Source: a virus. Taken from it: a stretch of 26,641 bases of DNA. A model generated the notes under the pieces. It was not told the origin of the DNA. It did not search any database and saw only the letters and a program-made list of their open reading frames with translations. The translations under genes were made by a program, and so were the position numbers. Location: the IMG/VR virus record IMGVR_UViG_3300007346_000184, positions 1 to 26,641 of that record; one strand, 5' to 3'. Positions 7,846-13,725 of this stretch are shown here, one piece after another (the first letter of the stretch is position 1; each line of letters begins with the position of its first letter).

Positions 7846-7881
7846 ACCGCATTTATACCGCAGCCCCATGAGCGCAGCCAA
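7845..7881 (-). promoter_or_regulatory. Candidate promoter of exported protein copy 1
   Basis: On the reverse strand TTGGCT (complement of 7876-7881) and TATAAA (complement of 7852-7857) are 18 bases apart, matching 4 of 6 and 5 of 6 positions of the sigma70 consensus. A start 7 bases below the -10 box falls on the A of the ATG at 7845, and no clear ribosome site precedes that ATG, so the mRNA may be leaderless. The same arrangement is present in copy 2. Confidence 0.45.
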
Positions 7882-7909
7882 TAATTACGTCGCCCAGCTA
7901 TTAGGTTAG
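7868..7909 (+). pseudogene. Truncated 5' end of the 8717 gene left by the duplication
   Basis: The reading frame MSAANNYVAQLLG then TAG copies the first 11 residues of the gene at 8717 (MSAANNYVAQL) and then runs off the duplication junction. It marks the right edge of the first unit. It is probably not functional as a protein. Its DNA is kept perhaps because it holds the promoter of the reverse-strand gene. Confidence 0.75.
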
Positions 7910-8694
7910 AAGTCTTTGGCTTTGATATTTACTTTCGGCGCGACGGCTTCAACTTCCAGCGTCAACCCCCCGGGGTAAAACGTAACGACAGATTTCTTGA
8001 ACTTCCATGTGGACGACTTCCAACTATCGTTTAGTCGGGAACTTAAAGTCACTTGAAGGTCAACTTCACTGGTGTGAGGTGGACCCCATTTGTCAGTTAA
8101 AAAATCTATTGTTTGAGCAGCAAGCGTCTGACGGGCTTTGCGGTTTGCATCTTTCTCGCGCTGGGACCCCTTGGTGAGTAGGTTAATCACCTTTGAAGCG
8201 CTCGCTTCACACATGGTGATCGTGAATTTTTTCACCTTAGCTCGTTCAAAAGTAACATTGAAAAACGACTTTTGACCGAGCAGAGTCCCCGCCAACCCCA
8301 CATCGCCGTTTGGCGCATGCGTGAGCGCCGAAAGCTTCCAAGCACTCTCTCCGTCTGGCGTGTGGCTGCAATCAGCACGGACGCCGTTAAAGACCCCTAA
8401 TCGCTCACGCCGTGCGTGTTCTTCTTTTGACCCCCAGAAGCCATCAAAGTTTTTTTTGAAATCGACACACATGAGCTTCTGTCCCGGCCACAGACCTTTG
8501 ATGCCCGGGTGATGAAATACCTGACCCGGCTCATCAGTGAAATGGTCGGGCAAAGGCGGGCGCGTTGGGTCAGCCACCGGCATCCCCCATTCAGCTGGAT
8601 CCACTGCAACCGTGAGGCCGTAGTCGCAATAAGCTAATACAACGCTCGAAGGGGCAAGCGCTAATAGGAAACCGACCAATGAAGCTCTTTTCAT
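7906..8694 (-). CDS. Exported four-cysteine protein, copy 2
   Basis: A 262-residue paralogue of the 7057-7845 protein, of the same length, with an identical 24-residue N-terminus (signal peptide through YCD, except the next residue). Cysteines 23, 76, 109 and 162 match those of copy 1. The mature part is roughly half identical by eye: motifs DPTRPPLP, PGIKGLWPG, GDVGLAGTLLGQK, KKFTITMCEASAS, GSQREKDAN, TIDFLTDKWGPPH and FYPGGLTLEV are kept, while residues about 27-35, 80-120 and 195-225 vary. This is the copy whose upstream neighbour is intact, so it keeps the ancestral right-hand junction. Exported to the periplasm by inference; function unknown. Confidence 0.8.
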   Translation of the reverse strand: MKRASLVGFLLALAPSSVVLAYCDYGLTVAVDPAEWGMPVADPTRPPLPDHFTDEPGQVFHHPGIKGLWPGQKLMCVDFKKNFDGFWGSKEEHARRERLGVFNGVRADCSHTPDGESAWKLSALTHAPNGDVGLAGTLLGQKSFFNVTFERAKVKKFTITMCEASASKVINLLTKGSQREKDANRKARQTLAAQTIDFLTDKWGPPHTSEVDLQVTLSSRLNDSWKSSTWKFKKSVVTFYPGGLTLEVEAVAPKVNIKAKDF

Positions 8695-8730
8695 CCCGCA
8701 TTTATACCGCAGCCCCATGAGCGCAGCCAA
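8694..8730 (-). promoter_or_regulatory. Candidate promoter of exported protein copy 2, inside the 8717 gene
   Basis: TTGGCT (complement of 8725-8730) and TATAAA (complement of 8701-8706) are 18 bases apart on the reverse strand. The predicted start falls on the ATG at 8694. The -35 box lies within codons 3-5 of the plus-strand gene at 8717, so this promoter overlaps a divergent coding region. Confidence 0.45.
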
Positions 8731-9082
8731 CAATTACGTCGCCCAGCTATTTCTAGCCCGCGACCTCGCCCATCGTGCGCATCTGGGGACGTCGAGCTAC
8801 GCCCAGCACGTGGCGCTGAACGAGTTTTATCTGGGCATCGTCGACCATGCCGATGCCTTTGCCGAAGCCTACCAAGGCCAGTACAACGAACTATTGGATA
8901 TCCCGCTGCTGGATTCCGAGTACGAGGGCGAGATAGCCGACGTGCTCGAGCAGGTCATGGCGTGGATTGAAGACAACCGGGAACAGATATGCCCACGCGA
9001 ACTAAGCAGCCTGCACAACCTAATCGACGCAGCGGTCGAGCTGTTTCAACGAACACTGTACAAGTTAAGGTTTCTAAATTGA
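8717..9082 (+). CDS. DUF5856-like helical phage protein
   Basis: A 121-residue, all-helical protein. The layout AELFLARD-like start, AHRAHLGTSSYAQHVALNEFY (about 18-38), DHADAFAEAYQGQY and the C-terminal AVELFQRTLYKLRFLN matches, from memory, the phage family DUF5856, whose His and Glu positions recall ferritin or Dps-like bundles; its function is unknown. The ATG at 8717 has no good ribosome site. Its 5' end overlaps the candidate promoter of the reverse-strand exported protein and was partly copied to 7868-7909. Its stop TGA overlaps the TTG start of the next gene. Confidence 0.8.
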   Translation: MSAANNYVAQLFLARDLAHRAHLGTSSYAQHVALNEFYLGIVDHADAFAEAYQGQYNELLDIPLLDSEYEGEIADVLEQVMAWIEDNREQICPRELSSLHNLIDAAVELFQRTLYKLRFLN

Positions 9083-9279
9083 CCGAATTTGAGGCGCGAC
9101 TCTTGGCCCATGAGCAGGTATGCGAACAGCGCTACGCAAACATCCAGCTCAAGTTTGACAACATCGATGATCGCCTTGACGGGGTCAACGCCCGCCTCAA
9201 ACGGATCGAGCAAGGTTTGGTCGCCAGCGCCGCTTTCATCATCACGTTGCTTTTAGCCGTTGTGCTAAAGATTCAATAA
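9079..9279 (+). CDS. Small coiled-coil membrane protein, TTG start
   Basis: A 66-residue protein if read from the TTG at 9079, which overlaps the upstream stop (TTGA) and has TTAAGG 8 bases before it. A longer frame from 8989 would lie inside the preceding gene and lacks support. The sequence begins MTEFEARLLAHEQVCEQRY, continues with a coiled-coil helix (IQLKFDNIDDRLDGVNARLK) and ends in a single hydrophobic segment (about 46-65). It resembles XhlA or DUF7201-like small phage proteins with an N-terminal coiled coil and C-terminal anchor. A lysis-related or membrane role is possible but unproven. Confidence 0.65.
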   Translation: MTEFEARLLAHEQVCEQRYANIQLKFDNIDDRLDGVNARLKRIEQGLVASAAFIITLLLAVVLKIQ

Positions 9280-9304
9280 AGTTATAAACCGAGCCATAGC
9301 AACT

Positions 9305-9505
9305 GTGATTGATTTCTCCTCTCCTGCTTGGCACCAAATAAAAAAATATGCCCAGCAGGAGTTGGAGAGAGCCCGTATCGCTAACGACGCCCAGTTATCT
9401 GAGGCGCACACCGCCGCCCTGCGCGGCGAGATCAAAGCTTTAAAAAAATTGCTTGACCTGCCTAACCAGGCACGTCGAGCTGTGGTGGTCGAGTCGGACC
9501 TCTAG
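9305..9505 (+). CDS. Small helical phage protein upstream of scaffold
   Basis: A 66-residue protein starting with GTG. The N-terminal part, MIDFSSPAWHQIKKYAQQEL, and the later segment TAALRGEIKALKKLLDLP form two helices. Proteins with this layout, a short DFxSPxW start and an RGxIxxLKxLL helix, are common just upstream of scaffold or capsid genes in podoviruses, to my recollection, with no known function. The ribosome site is weak (GAG about 11 bases before). The stop codon lies inside the loop region of the hairpin at 9488-9516. Confidence 0.7.
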   Translation: MIDFSSPAWHQIKKYAQQELERARIANDAQLSEAHTAALRGEIKALKKLLDLPNQARRAVVVESDL

Positions 9506-9516
9506 TCCCGCTCGAC
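9488..9516 (+). promoter_or_regulatory. Long hairpin across the stop codon of the 9305 gene
   Basis: GTCGAG (9488-9493) pairs with CTCGAC (9511-9516), and an inner C-GGAC/GTCC-G stem closes a 5-base loop with one bulged base on each side. It stands 11 bases before the terminator hairpin at 9528. The pair could be an RNA-processing site followed by a terminator. Confidence 0.4.
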
Positions 9517-9527
9517 TAAATACGTGA

Positions 9528-9550
9528 GCCGCCTTCGGGTGGCTTTTTTT
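9528..9550 (+). terminator. Intrinsic terminator before the scaffold gene
   Basis: GCCGCC (9528-9533) pairs with GGTGGC (9538-9543), with one G-U pair, around a TTCG loop, and seven T (9544-9550) follow. The GTG start of the scaffold gene is 14 bases after the last T, with the GGAG ribosome site between. Confidence 0.8.
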
Positions 9551-9564
9551 ATGGAGCAACCCTA

Positions 9565-10467
9565 GTGAGTGAAGAAAACACCCAGCAAAGTGCCGAGGAA
9601 ATTTGGCAACAGGAAGCAGCCAAGCTTGAGGCCGGCGACACGCCCGCCCCAGAGGTTGTGCCTGAGGTAGCTGCCCCTTCTGAAGAGGAGGTGCCGCAAG
9701 CCGAGCCGCAGCCAGAGCCGCAGCCGGAGGTTAGCGACCCACTGGATGGCTTACCCGACGCCGTCAAGGTCAAACTGGCCGAGATTGACGAGCTGAAGAA
9801 AGCCAATGCTCAATTACTGCACCACGTCAAATCGACTGAGGGTCGAGTGGCTGCCATGCAGCGAGAAGCGCAGATAGCCCGTCAAGCGGCCAAAACCGCA
9901 GATGACGCGCCCACGTCTGGTCAGATAGCTGCCGCATCCAAGAACCCCGAGAAGTGGGAAGCTCTCAAGCAAGATTTCCCCGAGTGGTCAGAGGCCATGG
10001 AGGAGTACGTCTCCGCCAAATTAGCCACCCAGCCCAAGACACAGCCCGCCGTCAGCGCACAGCAGATCGCCGGTTATGTCCAACAGCAAGTGGCGCAAAC
10101 CCGTGCAGAGATGCAAAAAGCGTTTGAGGAATCGCGCGTCGAGGATCGACACGGCGACTGGAAACAGACGGTGCAAACCCAAGACTTTGTGTCCTGGTTC
10201 CAGATGCAGTCCCCCGAAGTGCGTGCGCTGGCTCAGTCCACCGCAGCCAAAGACGCCATCCGCATGCTCGACATGTACGAACAGGCCAAGACCAAACCCG
10301 CTAAGGAAGTCAAGCAAGAGCGCAGTGCACGACTCGCGGCAGCCGCGACAACCCCCCGAGGCCAGACCACACCCCCAGCCAAATCGCTGGACGACATGTC
10401 GGCCGAGGAACTCTGGAACTACGAAGCCAAGCAACGTGCCCGTACCGCGGCCGAGCGCGGCTTTTAA
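9565..10467 (+). CDS. Capsid scaffolding protein
   Basis: A 300-residue, acidic and helical protein directly upstream of the major capsid gene, as usual for scaffolds, which template procapsid assembly and then leave. GGAG (9553-9556) sits 8 bases before the GTG start. The N-terminus has a Pro/Glu-rich segment (about 25-55), then a coiled-coil helix (about 68-105), a Gln-rich middle, and a basic C-terminal helix. The motif SAEEIWxxEA at residues 9-18 recurs as SAEELWxxEA at 279-288, close to the two ends. Basic C-terminal helices bind capsid subunits in other scaffolds. Assignment by position and composition. Confidence 0.85.
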   Translation: MSEENTQQSAEEIWQQEAAKLEAGDTPAPEVVPEVAAPSEEEVPQAEPQPEPQPEVSDPLDGLPDAVKVKLAEIDELKKANAQLLHHVKSTEGRVAAMQREAQIARQAAKTADDAPTSGQIAAASKNPEKWEALKQDFPEWSEAMEEYVSAKLATQPKTQPAVSAQQIAGYVQQQVAQTRAEMQKAFEESRVEDRHGDWKQTVQTQDFVSWFQMQSPEVRALAQSTAAKDAIRMLDMYEQAKTKPAKEVKQERSARLAAAATTPRGQTTPPAKSLDDMSAEELWNYEAKQRARTAAERGF

Positions 10468-10486
10468 CTTTTAAGGAACTTTCACC

Positions 10487-11545
10487 ATGGCTATTCAAAA
10501 CTATGGCACCGTTGCGTCACGGAACCTAATCCGTGCCGCACAGGGCATGCTTGAGCATGCTCAACCCATCACCGTACTCGGTGATTTCGGCACCCAGCGG
10601 GAAATGCCCAAGAACTCCACCGACACGTTGGTGTTCCGCCGCACCCTTCCCTTTGGCGCGTCGACCTCCGGCACCACGATCGAAGGCAGCAGCCGCTACG
10701 TTGGCACCCCCAGCGTCACGGCCAGCGACTTCGTATTGGCCGAAGGCGTGACCCCGTCCAGCAACACCATCAGCTTCCAAGACGTCACCGTCCAGCTTCA
10801 ACAATACGGAGTATTATTTAAATATTCTAGTAAAGCTGAAAATCTGTACGAAGATAGTATTCCTTCAGAGATGGTCAAGCTAACGGGCGAGACCATGGCC
10901 GAAGTGATGGAGCAGGTGCGCTACGGCGTGTTGAAGGCTGGCTCGACGGTTCTGTACAGCAACGGCTCCAGCCGTGCCGCTGTCAACACCGCGATCACCT
11001 TGAACGCCCTGCGTAAGGCTGCCCGCACGCTGGAGTCCAACCGTGCACGCCGCGTGACCTCGCGTCTCGCCCCAGGCGTTGACTTTGGGACCCGTGCTGT
11101 GCAGCCGGCCTACATCGTGTTCTGCCACACCGACGCCGTGGCCGACGTGCGCAACCTCGCAGGTTTCACCCGCGTGGAAGAGTACGGCAGCTACAAGCCC
11201 ATCCACGACCGCGAGATCGGCGCCTGTGAAGACTTCCGCTTCATCAGCTCGCCGCTGCTCAAGTCGTTCGAGGCTGCTGGCTCGGGCACCCTAAACGGCA
11301 TGTTGTCTGTTGGCGCTGCCAACGTCGACGTGTACCCCTTCATCATCATTGGTGAGGACGCTTGGGGTCAGGTCGCTTTGAAGGGCATGAGCGCCGTCAA
11401 GCCGATCGTGTTGAGCGCCAACGACACCAACCATGCGAACCCCTTGGGTCAGTTTGGTTATGTCGGTGCCTCGACCTACTTCGCGACCGTGCGCCTGAAC
11501 GACGCCTTTATGGCTCGTATCGAGGCCGGTGTAACCGCTCTGTAA
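10487..11545 (+). CDS. Major capsid protein, N4-gp56 family
   Basis: A 352-residue HK97-fold capsid subunit. The opening (MAIQNYGTVASRNLIRAAQG), the segments FGTQREMPKNSTDTLVFRR and QYGVLFKYSSKAENLYED, and the later PAYIVFCHTDAVADVR and ECR-like CEDFRFISSP agree with my recollection of the N4-gp56 capsid family. AAGGA lies 9 bases before the ATG. It follows the scaffold by 19 bases and is followed by a weak hairpin. Codon use is GC-rich and strongly biased, as for an abundant protein, except for an AT-rich patch at codons 105-128. No protease is visible nearby, so maturation by cleavage is not indicated. Confidence 0.93.
   Translation: MAIQNYGTVASRNLIRAAQGMLEHAQPITVLGDFGTQREMPKNSTDTLVFRRTLPFGASTSGTTIEGSSRYVGTPSVTASDFVLAEGVTPSSNTISFQDVTVQLQQYGVLFKYSSKAENLYEDSIPSEMVKLTGETMAEVMEQVRYGVLKAGSTVLYSNGSSRAAVNTAITLNALRKAARTLESNRARRVTSRLAPGVDFGTRAVQPAYIVFCHTDAVADVRNLAGFTRVEEYGSYKPIHDREIGACEDFRFISSPLLKSFEAAGSGTLNGMLSVGAANVDVYPFIIIGEDAWGQVALKGMSAVKPIVLSANDTNHANPLGQFGYVGASTYFATVRLNDAFMARIEAGVTAL
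10799..10870 (+). other. AT-rich patch inside the capsid gene
   Basis: Codons 105-128 of the capsid gene switch to A/T-ending codons (GGA GTA TTA TTT AAA TAT among them). Bases 10801-10870 have 21 G+C of 70, against mostly GC-rich codons on both sides. The protein sequence here is conserved-looking, not foreign. Possible causes are a regulatory or RNA element, a translation-pausing segment, or a recombination patch. Confidence 0.6.
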
Positions 11546-11550
11546 ACCAC

Positions 11551-11575
11551 GCCGGGGCTAGTCCCCGGCTTTACT
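11551..11575 (+). terminator. Weak terminator-like hairpin after the capsid gene
   Basis: GCCGGGG (11551-11557) pairs perfectly with CCCCGGC (11563-11569) around a 5-base loop, followed by TTTACTT. The U-tract is short, so it may only reduce transcription or protect the 3' end of capsid mRNA. Confidence 0.5.
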
Positions 11576-11587
11576 TAAGGAAACACC

Positions 11588-11770
11588 ATGGCTGAATCAG
11601 TCGCACAGCGCGTAAGCGCGATCCCCGACGGCTTGACCGAGCAAGAGCTGCGCCAGCTACTGGCCGCCCTCGTGAATGGTCTGCAAGCCGTCATGGCAAA
11701 ACTTGATGCGGATGCTGGCGTAACGGATACCGACTACGCCACCACTCTCGCGACCTACGTAACCGATTAA
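11588..11770 (+). CDS. Small protein after the capsid gene, unknown function
   Basis: A 60-residue acidic protein with AAGGA 6-7 bases before its ATG. It has a helix (LTEQELRQLLAALVNGLQAVMAKLDAD, about 16-42) and a short end (VTDTDYATTLATYVTD). Small genes with this kind of LLxALxxxLxAxxAKLDADxxVTDTDYA segment are often found beside capsid genes in environmental phages, in my recollection; none has a known role. It lies between the capsid and the probable head-decoration gene, so a virion role is likely but not shown. Confidence 0.7.
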   Translation: MAESVAQRVSAIPDGLTEQELRQLLAALVNGLQAVMAKLDADAGVTDTDYATTLATYVTD

Positions 11771-11781
11771 GGAGCCTCGCA

Positions 11782-12222
11782 ATGAGCTACAACCTTGAGC
11801 AAGCAAACAGCGGCTACATGTCGCTGACCGCCGCCGGCCTAGCCGAAGGCACCAACTCGGCCACTTTCAAGACGGCCAACACCCTGACCTACACCAGCGA
11901 CGGCGTGTTTAAGTCCAAGTCGGCCACCGATAACCTCACCTTCAGCAGCGGCCACACCGCCCTGGCAGCCTCCCAGGCTTGCTTGTTCGGCGTTTGGGCT
12001 GATGCCTCGGGCAACATCACGACGACCCAAGGTCCGATTGGTGTGGCCGGTGAGGTCTGCCCGGTCCCGGGAACGAACGCGACTGGCACGACGCTGGTTG
12101 GCCTGATTAAGGTCACCACCGACGCCAGCACCACGTTCACTGCCGGCACAACCGACCTAGGCGCCAGCGGGATCACCGATGCGTATTACGACTGCATGGT
12201 GATGCCGGGTAACGCCCTGTAA
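11782..12222 (+). CDS. Probable head decoration or minor head protein
   Basis: A 146-residue Thr-, Ser- and Ala-rich protein, predicted beta-rich, with AGGAG before its ATG. It has two cysteines in the middle (about residues 71 and 93) and one near the end. The composition, small size and place directly after capsid fit a decoration or head-fibre protein, but no family motif is seen. It is the last gene of the head block and ends in a strong bidirectional hairpin shared with the convergent reverse-strand gene. Confidence 0.6.
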   Translation: MSYNLEQANSGYMSLTAAGLAEGTNSATFKTANTLTYTSDGVFKSKSATDNLTFSSGHTALAASQACLFGVWADASGNITTTQGPIGVAGEVCPVPGTNATGTTLVGLIKVTTDASTTFTAGTTDLGASGITDAYYDCMVMPGNAL

Positions 12223-12250
12223 GAAAAAGAGCGCCCTTCGGGGCGCTCAC
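12220..12250. terminator. Bidirectional terminator between convergent genes
   Basis: GAGCGCCC (12229-12236) and GGGCGCTC (12241-12248) form a perfect 8-bp stem with a TTCG loop. On the reverse strand a TCTTTTTCTT tract follows, making a good intrinsic terminator for the gene ending at 12247, whose stop codon (12247-12249) touches the stem. On the plus strand the following tract (ACTTCTTT) is weaker. Confidence 0.85.
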
Positions 12251-13164
12251 TTCTTTGGCTCAAACGGTTGACTCGGGTCTCGCCCTGACGACCAGACTTT
12301 GGGCTTTTGTTCTTCAGTGGGTTCTTCCAACGGCTCCGCAGCTTCATCCTCAACCTCTGTAACGGGAGCCTCTGTAGCTTCATCCCCAGCTTCCGCAGGC
12401 GGCGGTTCAAGCGGTTGATCTAATTCGGGGATACCAAAATAATCAGGATCACCTGGCTCGATCGGCGATAGTAACGATTCGGGGTCTGAGGGGTCAGAGT
12501 CATCTCCGTCCGTTTTGGGGAACAAGTCGCTCAGGCGAATATCGAGGGGGTAATCATCAATATTTGCGGTCAACTTCGCAATTGACTTGATGTCACTCGC
12601 TGCCATCCCAAGCCGACCATCATGGGGCCACCCATTAAGAAACATCTTCCCCTTGAAACCGTGCGCTCTAGCGTAGTCCCCAAGGTATTTGCCTAATCTA
12701 TATCCAGGTCCAATCTGCACATGATCAAACGTTGTCTCAAACAATACTTCAACAAATTTAACCCTCTCAGGTCGACCGTAGGCGCCCGTTTTTCTGAATA
12801 TTGTTTTTTCTGACGAAATAGTGACAAGGCTCGCTAAGTTGCTATTTAAGACCTTGTCGATCAAGTCCTCGATACTAAATTTAGTCAGCTCTGCTGTGGC
12901 CAACCACCAAACCAGGTGCACGACGATCTCAGCTTCGTCTTTAGCCTGCTGCGCATCCAGGAGTTGCCGGTTCTTCTTTTCCAGCTCCTCACGCTCAGCA
13001 TCGAATGTTTTGTCTACCGACTCCCGAAGAGCCTTGTATTGCTCGTAGGACAAACCGGACCCGATTTTGGAGGGGGATGTGGCGTCGCGCGCGCGCTGTT
13101 CAAGCGCCTGCCATTCTTCGTCAGCTACCTTTTTTAGAGCCCACCACTCAGGACTTTTTTTCAT
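12247..13164 (-). CDS. Reverse-strand accessory protein, unknown function
   Basis: A 305-residue protein with GGGGA 6 bases before its ATG. Residues about 1-75 are charged and helical, with a coiled-coil-like part (KTFDAEREELEKKNRQLLDAQQ). A hydrophobic WW-containing helix (EIVVHLVWWLATAEL, about 79-93) and a mixed alpha/beta region (about 94-195) follow. From about 195 it is an acidic, Pro- and Glu-rich tail ending in FEPKK, probably disordered. No signal peptide or clear membrane segment is present, so it is likely cytoplasmic. It interrupts the virion operon on the opposite strand and is probably moron-type cargo. I recognise no family. Confidence 0.7.
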   Translation of the reverse strand: MKKSPEWWALKKVADEEWQALEQRARDATSPSKIGSGLSYEQYKALRESVDKTFDAEREELEKKNRQLLDAQQAKDEAEIVVHLVWWLATAELTKFSIEDLIDKVLNSNLASLVTISSEKTIFRKTGAYGRPERVKFVEVLFETTFDHVQIGPGYRLGKYLGDYARAHGFKGKMFLNGWPHDGRLGMAASDIKSIAKLTANIDDYPLDIRLSDLFPKTDGDDSDPSDPESLLSPIEPGDPDYFGIPELDQPLEPPPAEAGDEATEAPVTEVEDEAAEPLEEPTEEQKPKVWSSGRDPSQPFEPKK

Positions 13165-13187
13165 AACGGTCCCCGCAACAGGTAGAT

Positions 13188-13212
13188 AAGCCGGCCACGG
13201 CTTGCTGAAGCC
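13188..13212. promoter_or_regulatory. Alternating AAGCC/GGCTT arms upstream of the reverse-strand gene
   Basis: AAGCC (13188-13192), GGCTT (13199-13203) and AAGCC (13208-13212) allow two exclusive short hairpins. They lie 24-48 bases upstream of the reverse-strand start at 13164 and before the 13253 terminator on the plus strand. A control role is possible; evidence is weak. Confidence 0.2.
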
Positions 13213-13252
13213 GACTGCACCTACTGACCCGCTTTTTCCAATTCAACCAGCC

Positions 13253-13287
13253 CCGCCAGTGAACCCTGCTGGCGGTTTCTTTTTTTA
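13253..13287 (+). terminator. Intrinsic terminator before the 13303 gene
   Basis: CCGCCAG (13253-13259) pairs with CTGGCGG (13269-13275) around a 9-base loop, and a T-rich tract (TTTCTTTTTTT) follows. The ATG at 13303 is only 15 bases after the tract, with AGAGG between. Confidence 0.8.
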
Positions 13288-13302
13288 AACCGAGAGGTGA
13301 TT

Positions 13303-13725
13303 ATGCCGAAACGACCTGCAATTGAAGGTGTTGAATTTTCTGACGACCAACCTGTGGTCGAGACCGTGGCCGAGTCCACTGACTTTCGTTCCATGGCAGC
13401 CAACGAAGCTTTCATGAACGAGTTGGTCACGATACTGATTCACAGCTCCACCGACGAAAACCAGCCCCCTCAGGTCTTGGTTAACGTAAACGGCACCAAC
13501 CAGCCAATCATCCGTGGCTACCCGACCAAGATCAAACGCAAGTACGTCGAGGTGCTGGCTCGGATGAAAGAGACCCGCTACAACCAAGTCACCCGTAACC
13601 CTAGCGCCCCTGACCAAGTCGACATGGTGGCGCGCCATGGATTGGTGTACCCCTTTGACTTGGTCGAAGACCCCAATCCCAAAGGGCGGGGGTGGCTGAA
13701 CAACGTGCTGGCTGAGGCTGCATGA
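13303..13725 (+). CDS. Conserved-looking phage virion-block protein, unknown function
   Basis: A 140-residue protein. I chose ATG 13303, 5 bases after AGAGG, over a GTG two codons upstream that overlaps the ribosome site. The segments QVLVNVNGTNQPIIRGYPTKIKR (about 57-79), KYVEVLARMKETRY and the end YPFDLVEDPNPKGRGWLNNVL recall a family often seen between capsid and adaptor genes in environmental podoviruses, with no assigned function. It has no membrane segment or cysteine. Its stop overlaps the adaptor start (ATGA), so the two are translationally coupled. Confidence 0.75.
   Translation: MPKRPAIEGVEFSDDQPVVETVAESTDFRSMAANEAFMNELVTILIHSSTDENQPPQVLVNVNGTNQPIIRGYPTKIKRKYVEVLARMKETRYNQVTRNPSAPDQVDMVARHGLVYPFDLVEDPNPKGRGWLNNVLAEAA

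Larger units (their letters stand above)
7053..8751. repeat. Tandem duplication, two 849-bp units
   Basis: Two direct copies, 7053-7902 and 7902-8751, are offset by exactly 849 bases. Each begins with TAGGTTAGAAGTC (7053 and 7902) and ends with GCCCAGCTATT. Each holds one reverse-strand gene for an exported protein, its candidate promoter, and the first codons of the plus-strand gene that survives intact only at 8717. From 7781-7901 against 8630-8750 I count 5 differences in about 120 bases, whereas the centre of the unit has diverged strongly. The gene ends are also 849 bases apart, so length changes inside the unit balance out. Confidence 0.9.

Noticed and set aside
7057-8694. Exported proteins as lipoproteins
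   Set aside because: LAYC lacks the small residue needed before Cys in a lipobox; cleavage after Ala21 by signal peptidase I fits better.
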